DNA from: a virus
IMG/VR virus record: IMGVR_UViG_3300009172_000041
Coordinates: 1 to 27,474 of that record
Direction: 5' to 3' (one strand)
Length of the DNA: 27,474 bases
Of the stretch, positions 1-7,618 are shown piece by piece. The notes below the pieces were generated by a model. That model saw only the letters and a program-made list of their open reading frames with translations. It did not search any database and was not told the origin of the DNA. A program made the position numbers and the translations under genes. Positions within the stretch are counted from its first letter, which is position 1, and each line of letters begins with the position of its first letter.

Positions 1-20
1 AAAATAAAGATAAATAATAC

Positions 21-1475
21 ATGTCAGACTTTAAACATATTAACGAGTTTAGAAAAGGTTCAATTTTAAGTAAGATCAGTGAAGATCCAACTTATTTGAG
101 TTTCTTTATGATGTTTGATGCAATAGACAGAGAACATTCACCATTATTATCAGGACCAGCAGAGGAATATCTTAGACAATTTGTTGATCCTCCTGGATCA
201 ACGTCTGACAAACCTGGAAAACATGTTGCAAACTTACGAGCTTTCAAAAAAGTGTTACTTAAGATCAATAAAGAACTTCCATGGTTTTGGCAGAAACTAA
301 ATGGCTTAGAAGCTACACAAGAATATAAAGACATGTCTGAGCCATTTAATGGAGCAGAAAAACCAAAAATAGAAATTGAATGCCTAGAAGAGAATGTTGA
401 ATTAACAGCGTTAGGTTTAATGCAGCTTTACAGAACTGCAGTATATGATTATAATAGATTCGTAGAGGTTTTACCAAAAAATTTAAGACACTTTAGAGTT
501 TGGATCGTTATGTCAGAAGTTAGAACATTTCAACAAAGCGTTGGCGCTAGAGAGTTTGGTTTATATGGTAATTCAACAACTGCTGCGTCCGTGTCAACAC
601 CTTCGGGTTTAAGTCAAATCAAATCAGCTTTGGGTAAAGGCAGTGAAACACAGATTAAGTCGGTACCTGGTGGATTTGATGAGCCATTAGTAAAAAATTA
701 TTCGGCTGAGGCGAAACCTCACATCATGATAGAATTAGGTCATTGTGAATGGGAAACTGATTCTATAAAAGAAATGTTTTCTGATTTAAATAAACAACCT
801 GAACTTAGAAAACCTAAATTGAGCTTTTATTGGAACACATCTAGCATTACCAGTAATAAATTTGGACCTAACATCTCGAGTCCAGAAGCCTCACCTCTAA
901 TGCCTACTTCAAAGAAAGATGATGAGTTGTATCCCAATACTCCATTTAATCCACTTGCAAATATTCAAAATGCAATCAGTGATAAAGTTAATGGAATAGC
1001 AGATGGTCTAGTAAATAGATTTAATAATCTAAAAAACAGTTTACCGGGTCAGGGCAATAATCCAATGGGTAGAGTATATCCAGAAGGTTTAACTGGAGCT
1101 GCGGCTACATTGGCTGAAGCTGGAATGGATAAAGTTAAAGCTTTATTTATGGATAATGTTCATGGAGCTTCTGGAGCATTAGGAAGTTTAGGAGATATTA
1201 ATTCTGCTTTAGAAGCTGGTAGTATCAATGGTATTATGAATTTAGCTGGTCAATTATTTAAACCTAAGCCAAATAAACCAGCAAATGGTAATATGTCTCC
1301 ACATGGGGTATATGATCCAGCAATTGATAGTTCACCTGATGATTTTATTAATGAAAAGGTATATGATCCTATTGCACAACAACCAAATAGTCAACCAATA
1401 TCACCTGGTAGAATTCATGAACCAGGAGTAGATAGTAGTCCAGATAATAGTATTAATGATAATGTACACGAATAA
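21..1475 (+). CDS. Putative baseplate hub / tail-tube junction structural protein (484 aa)
   Basis: I do not recognise this protein by a diagnostic motif. It lies directly before, and overlaps by one base (TAATG), a gp5-like spike gene, so a hub or tube-initiator role (the position of T4 gp53/gp48/gp54-type proteins) is likely. Residues about 128-172 form a conserved-looking helical segment ending in NLRHFRVWIVMSEVRTFQ, and residues about 234-258 contain PHIMIELGHCEWE. This layout reminds me of tail-tube and baseplate-tube junction proteins of large myophages, but this is an impression only. From about residue 285 the protein becomes Gly/Ser/Pro/Asn-rich and probably disordered. It ends with two copies of a 22-residue repeat. 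The start is the first ATG after an A-rich leader (AGATAAATAATAC) with no Shine-Dalgarno. Translation of the next gene is probably coupled to this one. Confidence 0.45.
   Translation: MSDFKHINEFRKGSILSKISEDPTYLSFFMMFDAIDREHSPLLSGPAEEYLRQFVDPPGSTSDKPGKHVANLRAFKKVLLKINKELPWFWQKLNGLEATQEYKDMSEPFNGAEKPKIEIECLEENVELTALGLMQLYRTAVYDYNRFVEVLPKNLRHFRVWIVMSEVRTFQQSVGAREFGLYGNSTTAASVSTPSGLSQIKSALGKGSETQIKSVPGGFDEPLVKNYSAEAKPHIMIELGHCEWETDSIKEMFSDLNKQPELRKPKLSFYWNTSSITSNKFGPNISSPEASPLMPTSKKDDELYPNTPFNPLANIQNAISDKVNGIADGLVNRFNNLKNSLPGQGNNPMGRVYPEGLTGAAATLAEAGMDKVKALFMDNVHGASGALGSLGDINSALEAGSINGIMNLAGQLFKPKPNKPANGNMSPHGVYDPAIDSSPDDFINEKVYDPIAQQPNSQPISPGRIHEPGVDSSPDNSINDNVHE
1302..1472 (+). repeat. Two-copy 22-residue C-terminal repeat in the 484-aa protein
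   Basis: Copy 1 (bases 1302-1367) and copy 2 (1407-1472) encode aligned segments sharing the core P-x-[IV]-D-S-S-P-D, followed by I-N and V at fixed spacing; most other positions are conservative (Y/H, D/E, I/V). The copies are separated by a Gln/Pro/Ser linker, and copy 2 runs to the stop codon. The tail looks disordered and may be a flexible binding peptide. Confidence 0.7.
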
Positions 1476-2188
1476 TGGCAGATGAGCTTTTTCAAGATAA
1501 TTTAAGAGATTCGCATTGGTTAGGAGAAGTCGTAGTAAACGAAGATCCTTTACTTAATGGTAGATGTCGTGTTAAAGTTTATGGTAAATTTGATAAACTT
1601 GAAAACGATTCAATTCCATGGGCAACGCCCATGAATAGAGATGCAGTGGGTTCTCATCATGTACCAAGAGTTGGTGACATAGTTGCAGTTAGATTTGATA
1701 ATGGTAACATATATCATCCAGAATATTGGTTTCAAATAGATCAAAATGACGATTTAAAAACAGATATATTGGAGACATCTGATGCACCACAAGATGTTAT
1801 AAGTTTAGTATATGATGCTGAGCGAAATGTAAGAATATATCATTCTCCTGAGGATGGTTTGGTTATCACTCGCGGTAGTGGAGCTAAAGAGAGACCAATG
1901 ATACAAATAGACGAAGAAGGATTCATTAAGATAAGCACGGATGCGAAAATGTTCTTAGACTGTGGTGATATATTCGTTTCAAATGAAGGTGAACCAGGTG
2001 CAGATGAGACAGAACCAGCAGTTAGAGGGCAATCTCTACAAGATTGGTTACAAATGTGGTTAGACGATTATAATGCACATATTCACCCAACGGGAGTTGG
2101 ACCATCCGGACCACCGATGCCACCTACACCAGTAACCGTAGGTAAACTATCAAGTACACATATTAACTATCAACAAAAAGGTAAATAA
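1475..2188 (+). CDS. gp5: Baseplate central spike / hub protein, gp5-like OB fold, lysozyme-less
   Basis: This is the central spike that sits under the tail tube and is pushed through the outer membrane on contraction. Residues about 15-86 match the OB-fold domain of the gp5/gpV/VgrG family: HWLGEVVVNEDPLLNGRCRV, then the IPWATPM strand, the HHVPRVGDIVAVRF turn and YHPEYW. Residues about 105-165 give short strands that could trimerise. The C-terminus contains HIHPTGVGPSGPPMPPTP, a His/Pro-rich ending often seen in spike proteins of this family. T4 gp5 is 575 aa with a lysozyme domain between the OB fold and the beta-helix; this protein has 237 aa and no room for one, so it resembles the shorter P2 gpV/cyanophage type. 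The ATG overlaps the previous stop (TAATG). Confidence 0.85.
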   Translation: MADELFQDNLRDSHWLGEVVVNEDPLLNGRCRVKVYGKFDKLENDSIPWATPMNRDAVGSHHVPRVGDIVAVRFDNGNIYHPEYWFQIDQNDDLKTDILETSDAPQDVISLVYDAERNVRIYHSPEDGLVITRGSGAKERPMIQIDEEGFIKISTDAKMFLDCGDIFVSNEGEPGADETEPAVRGQSLQDWLQMWLDDYNAHIHPTGVGPSGPPMPPTPVTVGKLSSTHINYQQKGK

Positions 2189-2190
2189 TT

Positions 2191-4047
2191 ATGCCAGCAC
2201 TGTGGCCAACATTTATACCAAATCTAGCCGGCGATATCGCAGGGCAATCTTTCACTAAACCTGGAGGTGCAATGGTATCTTATGAATTACCGAAAGTTGG
2301 AGTTGATCAAGTGCCTATTTTTCCACCATCTGCTGATTTAATAAAATCAATAAAACCAGGTAATCCGCTTAACGCTACATTAACTACTGATCCTACTGCA
2401 ATGATAAATGCAATTAATCTTGCACCATTAAGTGGAAGATATGATTTTGGAGTAAGAGTCGCTGAAAGATATCTCGAAGCTGTGAAGGGTTTGGCAATGA
2501 CACCATTTGGTGCAACACATACAAATAATCCAGCTGCTGAATTTTTGTTGAAGCAGGGATACGGATTAGTTTTTGAGAGAATGTTAAAAGAAGGTGATAT
2601 TCCTTTACAGGATCAAAAGGATGAAGATGGAAACATAATAGAAATGGGTAAAGAATCTCATCCTGATTATGCTGACTTTTGTCCAGATCCTATTGAGATA
2701 CCAGATCCTATTGAGGAAGAAAAGAAACAGGCTAAAAAGTTTAGTAAGTTTATAGAGGATTATAAAAATGATCCTATGATAGATTTACATAAGTTTAAAC
2801 ATTTTGAATTTCATTGCTTAGACGGTACAGAAACAGAAAATGATTTAATAAAATTATTCACCAATAGATTGTTACAACAATACGAGACTTTAACTAACGA
2901 TAACGCTAGATGGAATTATATTTTATGGGCTATTAGTTTAGGTAAAGAACGATATAAAGATTTGAGTACGTATGAGATGACACCCGGTGGAAGTTATTTT
3001 CGCAATAGATTTCCATATGTTAATGTTAGCACGAAGGCCAGAACAGATATATCAAATGCTGGATATTCATATCAAACACTTACCGATGGTATAAGTGCAC
3101 TGTTTTTATCAGTAATAGAACAATCATATCCATACTACAGTGCAGACGGTGAATTAGAATTTGATCTAGAAAAAAGAGTCAGAAATGGTTTGGTTAACCC
3201 AATAGTAAGGCCATGGCCATATGATCCTAATGAAAAAGAAGATTGTCCATTGTCCATGTATAAGATACAGGTTTCTTATAACAGAGAACATAACCCACCT
3301 GAAAACCCTAGCAAAAGACCTAAAATACTAACAGATCATGTTGTAGCTTTGTTTTCATATTCAAGTGTACCGGTGCGGGATTTTTGGTCAGCATTTAATT
3401 TAACAACTGGAGCTTCACAAGCATCCAGAAGAGTTTACTGGTGGCAGAAAGATAATAATTACGTTCAATTAAATTATGAAAACACAGAATATAAAATAAA
3501 TTGGATTAAAATTCCAAACGCAATAAATAACGCTAGAACACCGGAAGATATTATTGCAATAGATCCAAAACAAGGTGGAAGTCAATTTAAATTTCAAAGA
3601 CAACAAGTTATTGATGCTAAAACAGCGGCAGAAGAATGTGACGCAGCAGATGCTGATTCAGATATAAATTATAGTTGGCCAGGCGGAGATCCTTATGAAG
3701 AAATGGCAGAAATTACTATTGCATATTGGTATGCGTGTATTGTGAAACCTTTTGCGCCTACACCATCAGCATTGCCAGCATTAATACCAGCACCATTGAC
3801 TGGAATTTATATACCAATATATTATGGTGGTAAAAAAAGATTGGCAGGTAATTTAAGAAAGGCATGGAACACTGGAAAAACATTTAGTGTTATTCCTGCG
3901 CCACAACCACCTGCGTTTGCAGTTGCAACAGCAGTTGCTGCAGCTTATGCATTACATTTACTAGAATTTAAACTATTATACTTAGGAGGTATTCCAACAC
4001 CAGTTGGTCCGGTGCCCATGGTGGGTATTGTACCTGTTGTGTTCTAA
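2191..4047 (+). CDS. Unknown virion protein with hydrophobic proline-rich C-terminus (618 aa)
   Basis: I do not recognise a family. The gene follows the spike gene after two bases and probably belongs to the baseplate hub or tail. The N-terminal 120 residues are neutral and Pro/Ala/Gly-rich. Residues about 165-195 are charged and include a small DPIEIPDPIEEE duplication. The middle (about 200-480) is a mixed globular region rich in Tyr/Trp. From about residue 515 the sequence becomes hydrophobic: PFAPTPSALPALIPAPLTG, a basic patch GGKKRLAGNLRKAW, then about residues 573-600 (PAFAVATAVAAAYALHLL and following), which could form a membrane or amphipathic helix, ending in Gly/Pro/Val-rich sequence. 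A hub or membrane-contacting role fits the context but is inference. The start follows GGTAAATAATT and lacks a Shine-Dalgarno. Confidence 0.4.
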   Translation: MPALWPTFIPNLAGDIAGQSFTKPGGAMVSYELPKVGVDQVPIFPPSADLIKSIKPGNPLNATLTTDPTAMINAINLAPLSGRYDFGVRVAERYLEAVKGLAMTPFGATHTNNPAAEFLLKQGYGLVFERMLKEGDIPLQDQKDEDGNIIEMGKESHPDYADFCPDPIEIPDPIEEEKKQAKKFSKFIEDYKNDPMIDLHKFKHFEFHCLDGTETENDLIKLFTNRLLQQYETLTNDNARWNYILWAISLGKERYKDLSTYEMTPGGSYFRNRFPYVNVSTKARTDISNAGYSYQTLTDGISALFLSVIEQSYPYYSADGELEFDLEKRVRNGLVNPIVRPWPYDPNEKEDCPLSMYKIQVSYNREHNPPENPSKRPKILTDHVVALFSYSSVPVRDFWSAFNLTTGASQASRRVYWWQKDNNYVQLNYENTEYKINWIKIPNAINNARTPEDIIAIDPKQGGSQFKFQRQQVIDAKTAAEECDAADADSDINYSWPGGDPYEEMAEITIAYWYACIVKPFAPTPSALPALIPAPLTGIYIPIYYGGKKRLAGNLRKAWNTGKTFSVIPAPQPPAFAVATAVAAAYALHLLEFKLLYLGGIPTPVGPVPMVGIVPVVF

Positions 4048-4056
4048 AAAATAATA

Positions 4057-4068
4057 GGATATATAATA
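4057..4068 (+). promoter_or_regulatory. Candidate promoter element GGATATATAATA before the S1 gene
   Basis: The 45-base gap before the S1 gene holds GGATATATAATA, 24 bases upstream of the ATG. The same 12 bases occur in the 58-base gap before the 2732-aa gene (19197-19208), and a 9-of-12 match lies in the 56-base gap before the amidoligase-like gene (5406-5417). These are the three longest gaps in the window. The core resembles a TATAAT-type -10. No clear -35 or Bacteroidota TTTG box was found. The spacing would give a leader of roughly 15-20 bases. Confidence 0.35.
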
Positions 4069-4092
4069 TGTTACACCTTTAATATAAAATAA

Positions 4093-5385
4093 ATGAACAA
4101 CGAAAAAAACAAAAGAATTAGAATTGGCGAAACCAAAACTAATCAAACACCAGTTGAAGAACTAGACACAATTGTTGAAAACTTAAAAAAAGAGGAAGAT
4201 TCTGGACCTGAAGGTGCAGAATTCTTTGATGAAGCCGGAGAATTTGATTGGGATGCATTTGAAGCTACTTGCCCATCAAGAACGCGAAAACACAATCCAC
4301 ATATAAAAACACAGAATGGAGATAAAGTATTTTCTAGGGAAGTGTATGCTCAAGAAATGTATGACATTCTTTCAGCACATGACGAATCATTAGGAAATGT
4401 TATAACTATTCTAAACCCAGGAGAAATTCATGAGGGTAAAATATACGCAGTTAGTTCTGAGTTTATTAGTGTAGATATAGGTTACAGAGAATTAATATAT
4501 GTAAAATATGACAAAGAACCCGCAGATGTTCAGTCATTAAAACCAGGAGACGAGACTGCAGTATTAATTACTCAGCTAAGTAAAAACTCTCATGTACTGG
4601 GAAGTATTAATGGAGGTGTTAAACACAAGGTGTTTATGGATCTTAGGGAAGCTGTCGAATCGGGAGGAACTGCATGGATTGGTACAGTTACACACATGAT
4701 TGAAAACGGAGGTTACATGGTATTAATACAAGGAATTGAATGCTTTATGCCAGGATCACTAGCAGGAATTAATAAATTGCATGATTTTGGTTCTATTATT
4801 GGAACAGAAATGTATGTGGTTCCAGTGAGTTTCTCACCAGAACGAGGCACGTTGGTAGTTTCACACAGAAAATACTTACAAGCATTAATACCTAGTGAAT
4901 TAGAGTCATTAAAAGAAACACAGGGTGAAACACTTATAGGAAACGTAACAGGTACTGCTAAATATGGTGTATTTGTAGAATTTAACAAGTGTTTAACTGG
5001 AATGATACATAATAATGATTTAGATGAAGACACGTTAGCTAAATTTAAAGCTAGAGATATTAAACCAGGTGATGAAGTTTCATTTATGGTTAAAGATATT
5101 ATTAGTAATACTAAAATTACTCTAACACAAAAAGCTAATATAACGGTTAATCCTTGGTTAGACATACAATCAAGATATCAGATTCCTTCTGTAATACAGG
5201 CAACGGTAAAGACTAAGAAAGATTACGGTTTGTTTATTACAATAGAAGAGGGTGTGACTGGACTGCTACATGTTAGCGAATTGAGCGAAGAGGTAATGAG
5301 TGTATTTAAATCGGGAGATCCTATTACAGTACAGATTACCAGAATCGATGTTGACTCTATGAAAGTCTTCTTGAAAATGCCTTAA
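4093..5385 (+). CDS. rpsA-like: Phage-encoded ribosomal protein S1 homologue (four S1 domains)
   Basis: Bacterial S1 docks mRNA on the 30S subunit, which is most important when no Shine-Dalgarno is present. Four S1-type OB domains are visible at residues about 108-172, 192-258, 278-345 and 366-429. Domain 2 (GGYMVLIQGIECFMPGSLAG, ending VVSHRK) has the ribosome-docking S1 signature, matching the GG(F/M)xVxxxGIxAFLPGS pattern of cellular S1. Domains 3 and 4 (YGVFVEF..LTGMIH; DYGLFITIEEGVTGLLHVSEL) are typical RNA-binding repeats, with an NPW linker between them as in cellular S1. The acidic N-terminal 60 residues contain FDWDAFE, which resembles the N-terminal F-[ND]-W-x-x-F-E of flavobacterial S1 as I remember it. 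Cellular S1 usually has about six domains; this one seems to keep the first four. It has its own long leader and a candidate promoter inside a tail operon. Confidence 0.88.
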   Translation: MNNEKNKRIRIGETKTNQTPVEELDTIVENLKKEEDSGPEGAEFFDEAGEFDWDAFEATCPSRTRKHNPHIKTQNGDKVFSREVYAQEMYDILSAHDESLGNVITILNPGEIHEGKIYAVSSEFISVDIGYRELIYVKYDKEPADVQSLKPGDETAVLITQLSKNSHVLGSINGGVKHKVFMDLREAVESGGTAWIGTVTHMIENGGYMVLIQGIECFMPGSLAGINKLHDFGSIIGTEMYVVPVSFSPERGTLVVSHRKYLQALIPSELESLKETQGETLIGNVTGTAKYGVFVEFNKCLTGMIHNNDLDEDTLAKFKARDIKPGDEVSFMVKDIISNTKITLTQKANITVNPWLDIQSRYQIPSVIQATVKTKKDYGLFITIEEGVTGLLHVSELSEEVMSVFKSGDPITVQITRIDVDSMKVFLKMP

Positions 5386-5405
5386 TAACTATTGCAACGA
5401 GAGTG

Positions 5406-5417
5406 TGATATATATTG
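5406..5417 (+). promoter_or_regulatory. Candidate promoter element TGATATATATTG before the amidoligase-like gene
   Basis: This is the diverged third copy of the GGATATATAATA motif (9 of 12 bases), in a 56-base gap, 24 bases upstream of the ATG at 5442. That distance is the same as in the gap before the S1 gene. A weak inverted repeat (TGATAT ... ATATCA) overlaps it. The match is suggestive only, because the region is AT-rich. Confidence 0.28.
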
Positions 5418-5441
5418 AAACGGTAATATCATAATCTTAAT

Positions 5442-6752
5442 ATGCAAAAATTAACTATAGATTCTCCGAGAGAATCAATATTGAACGCAGCACTCATGGG
5501 TGTTGAGTTTGAATTCTATTCTGATCTCGATCTAGAAGTAACCAGAAAATCTCTGGCAAAGCTTCTAGATCGAAAGATTAGATTAGAGGATAAAGCACAT
5601 AGTGATTTTGAACCTTCAGCTGAAGAGTTTAAAATAGAACCAGATATGTCTGGTGGTAAAGGACTAGTAGAACTAGTGACTGGGCCAATCCCCTATAGAA
5701 ATGCCAGAATAATGGTTATTAAAGTGCTCGATTGGATATCTAAGAATGGGTATACCAATGATAGAGCATCAATACACATCAACTTATCATTTGATAAAAA
5801 ATATCTAGAGGATAAAGACACTGTCTTGAAGATGAATGTTCTTAAATTCATTTTAGAGTTTGACGAAAAACAAGTTTATAAGTTATTTCCGGATAGAGAA
5901 AAATCTGCGTATGCAAAAAGTGTTAAATGGGTGATGCCAAAATGGGAAGCATTTCATTTTGATGCCAATCAAATAGCTTCTAATAATTTTAAATTTGCCG
6001 ATACTAAATATTACGGAATAAACTTTTCTAAGAAGGAGAAGAATTATTTAGAGTTTAGATATATCGGTGGTGCGGATTATGAAAAGAAAGTTGATGATAT
6101 ATTATATCTAACTGAGAGTTTTTTAATGCAAATGTGGAAATCATGTAATGATGCCAGATTTAGTAGTGAAAATAAAATTGAACTTCAAAGAATTTTAAAT
6201 AGGAATAAACCAGTTTCTGATATGCTAAAAGATTACTCAGCGGTTTCAAAGAATTGGCCAGATATACAAATACTGACCGATTTACAAGACAATCCCACAA
6301 TCGTAAAGGTACACTGGGAGAGGTTTAAATTGAGAGTAATGGATTTATTAGTAAATGGATCAATGACTGAGGGTATTATTAATTATGACTCGGACTACGG
6401 TGCTGTTCAGATCAAGGATGGTAAATTCCCAACTGTGTATTTTTTAGAGAACTTTGAATTTATTGATTGCGAAATAGCGGGAAATGTAGATAATTCAAGT
6501 TTTTATAATTGCGATATATCTGGATCGGCTATCAAATGGGGTAGTTTATATAAAGGTACTAAAGTAAAAGAATCCAAGGTAGAATCTAGTTACACACACG
6601 GTAGTTGTGAGTTAACTAATTGTTATGTTGCTGGTCGTGATACCATGTTTAAAGGTAAAATGATAGGTGGTATATTCAGAGAAGGTTTTATGACAAACAG
6701 TGCTAGATTTGAAGACACTGAAATAGTAGTAAGTAAAAAAATAAAAGAATAA
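5442..6752 (+). CDS. Amidoligase-like (GS-fold COOH-NH2 ligase) protein with beta-helix-like tail
   Basis: Amidoligases join a carboxylate to an amine using ATP and have the glutamine-synthetase fold. Motifs in the expected order are: G20-V-E22-F-E24 on the first strand; LVELVTGP (E77), the acidic metal/substrate strand; the strand IHINLSF (H112, N114); YYGINF around 190-195; and YLEFRYIGG with E204 and R206. These suit the metal- and phosphate-binding residues of the family. Residues about 240-330 form a helical linker. From about 336 to 430 there are repeats such as FEFIDCEI, SSFYNCDISGS, CELTNCYVAG and ARFEDTEIV, which read as short right-handed beta-helix coils of the pentapeptide type, unusual as a fusion partner. 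The substrate is unknown: a peptidoglycan peptide, a virion protein or a small metabolite are possible. The start follows AATCTTAAT with no Shine-Dalgarno. The next gene begins one base after the stop. Confidence 0.6.
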   Translation: MQKLTIDSPRESILNAALMGVEFEFYSDLDLEVTRKSLAKLLDRKIRLEDKAHSDFEPSAEEFKIEPDMSGGKGLVELVTGPIPYRNARIMVIKVLDWISKNGYTNDRASIHINLSFDKKYLEDKDTVLKMNVLKFILEFDEKQVYKLFPDREKSAYAKSVKWVMPKWEAFHFDANQIASNNFKFADTKYYGINFSKKEKNYLEFRYIGGADYEKKVDDILYLTESFLMQMWKSCNDARFSSENKIELQRILNRNKPVSDMLKDYSAVSKNWPDIQILTDLQDNPTIVKVHWERFKLRVMDLLVNGSMTEGIINYDSDYGAVQIKDGKFPTVYFLENFEFIDCEIAGNVDNSSFYNCDISGSAIKWGSLYKGTKVKESKVESSYTHGSCELTNCYVAGRDTMFKGKMIGGIFREGFMTNSARFEDTEIVVSKKIKE

Positions 6753-6753
6753 A

Positions 6754-7596
6754 ATGAGTGAAATTAGAAGCGGTTCGAATAATGATCTTACAACTGGAAG
6801 GTATTTTGATCCTAATTGTTTAAATGCATTTTTAGAAGAATTAGGTGATGACATCACTGGAGCATGTATGGTACCTATTAATTTACCACAAAAAGAAATT
6901 ATTAATATAATCAAAAGAGCTAAAAAATGGTTCTATAAGAAGTATGAATATTCTGTAAAAGAAAACTATTATCATATACCACATTCTATATTTAGTACTG
7001 ATTATTTTAAAAGTCGTAGAACACTTAATCTACCTGGCCCTAGTTTAGATGGTGGAGGTGGAGTATATTCAGTATATGGATTATATGACCTTCAGTCAGG
7101 ATGGAATGGCGGTGGAGGCGGAATGGATGTAAGATTCGATTCTGGCTCTGATTTTTCTATGGACAGAATGCTGTTTAAAGGAATGTATGAAGGTGGAGGA
7201 ATGTCTGAAGCTGCAGAAGAATTACAATATTATGTATTGAATGCTTCTATGCAAGATTTAACTAGACAAATATTAAACAATCCTATTTCTTATAGTTACT
7301 CTAATTTAACTGGAGAATTAAAGTTCATGGGTGACACGCCGAAGGGTGATGTTATATTAGAATTATATGAAACTATACCTGATTGCGCGCTATACTCCGA
7401 TGAAATATTCTTTAGATATGTTAGTGCTAAAGTAAAACAATCCATTGGTTCTAAATTAGCGATCTTCAAGTTTGCACTACCAGGTAATGTAGATTTTGAT
7501 TACGATGCTATTAAATCAATGGGAGACGATGAATTATCTGCAATTGATGAAGAGATCAAGGGTGATGAAGGTGTTGACTGGATGATGCATTCGTAA
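6754..7596 (+). CDS. Putative neck protein, gp14-like (280 aa)
   Basis: This probably joins the head portal to the tail. The layout follows the gp14 neck family of T4-like cyanophages as I remember it: an N-terminal helical part (IIKRAKKWFYKKYEYSV, about 49-65), a HIPHSIF strand, a central variable part, and a C-terminal part where GDVILELYETI and a Tyr-Ser-Asp-Glu helix lead to KLAIFKFALPGNVDFDYDAIKSM and an acidic ELSAIDEEIKG. This parallels the family's ...KKFxGxxxPGxxxxxGxxIxxxAxxEI ending. Three glycine runs (about 99-102, 119-123 and 147-149) sit in the central part, which is unusual for a neck protein. It follows the amidoligase-like gene by one base. A different adaptor or baseplate role is the main alternative. 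Confidence 0.45.
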   Translation: MSEIRSGSNNDLTTGRYFDPNCLNAFLEELGDDITGACMVPINLPQKEIINIIKRAKKWFYKKYEYSVKENYYHIPHSIFSTDYFKSRRTLNLPGPSLDGGGGVYSVYGLYDLQSGWNGGGGGMDVRFDSGSDFSMDRMLFKGMYEGGGMSEAAEELQYYVLNASMQDLTRQILNNPISYSYSNLTGELKFMGDTPKGDVILELYETIPDCALYSDEIFFRYVSAKVKQSIGSKLAIFKFALPGNVDFDYDAIKSMGDDELSAIDEEIKGDEGVDWMMHS

Positions 7597-7606
7597 ATAA
7601 ATAGAG

Positions 7607-7618
7607 ATACATAAATAA
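7607..7618 (+). promoter_or_regulatory. ATACATAAATAA leader element before the gp25-like gene
   Basis: The 12 bases immediately before the ATG at 7619 are repeated at 7982-7993, where the final A is the first base of the gp6-like start codon. The element contains CATAAATA, 7 of 8 bases of the T4 late promoter TATAAATA; another ATAAATA lies at 7597-7603. Because the motif touches the start codon, a translation-initiation role (A-rich, SD-less leader) is as likely as a late promoter. Confidence 0.3.

Noticed and set aside
92-334. Antisense open frames, here and at many other places (for example 4713-5165, 10192-10599, 12753-13130, 16966-17181 in another + frame)
   Set aside because: They lie wholly or mostly inside well-supported genes, lack leaders like those of the real genes and have odd composition; they are frame shadows.
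1475-2188. VgrG of a type VI secretion system
   Set aside because: The OB fold is shared, but length, gp25/gp6/gp7/neck neighbours and the absence of Tss genes indicate a phage tail.
4068-4082. Four-codon mini-ORF (ATG TTA CAC CTT TAA) in the S1 leader, a possible leader peptide
   Set aside because: Too short, no start context of its own and easily produced by chance in AT-rich DNA.
5442-6752. Pentapeptide-repeat gyrase inhibitor
   Set aside because: Only the last about 95 residues show loose beta-helix-like repeats; the main part has amidoligase motifs, and the strict A-[DN]-L-x-x pattern is missing.
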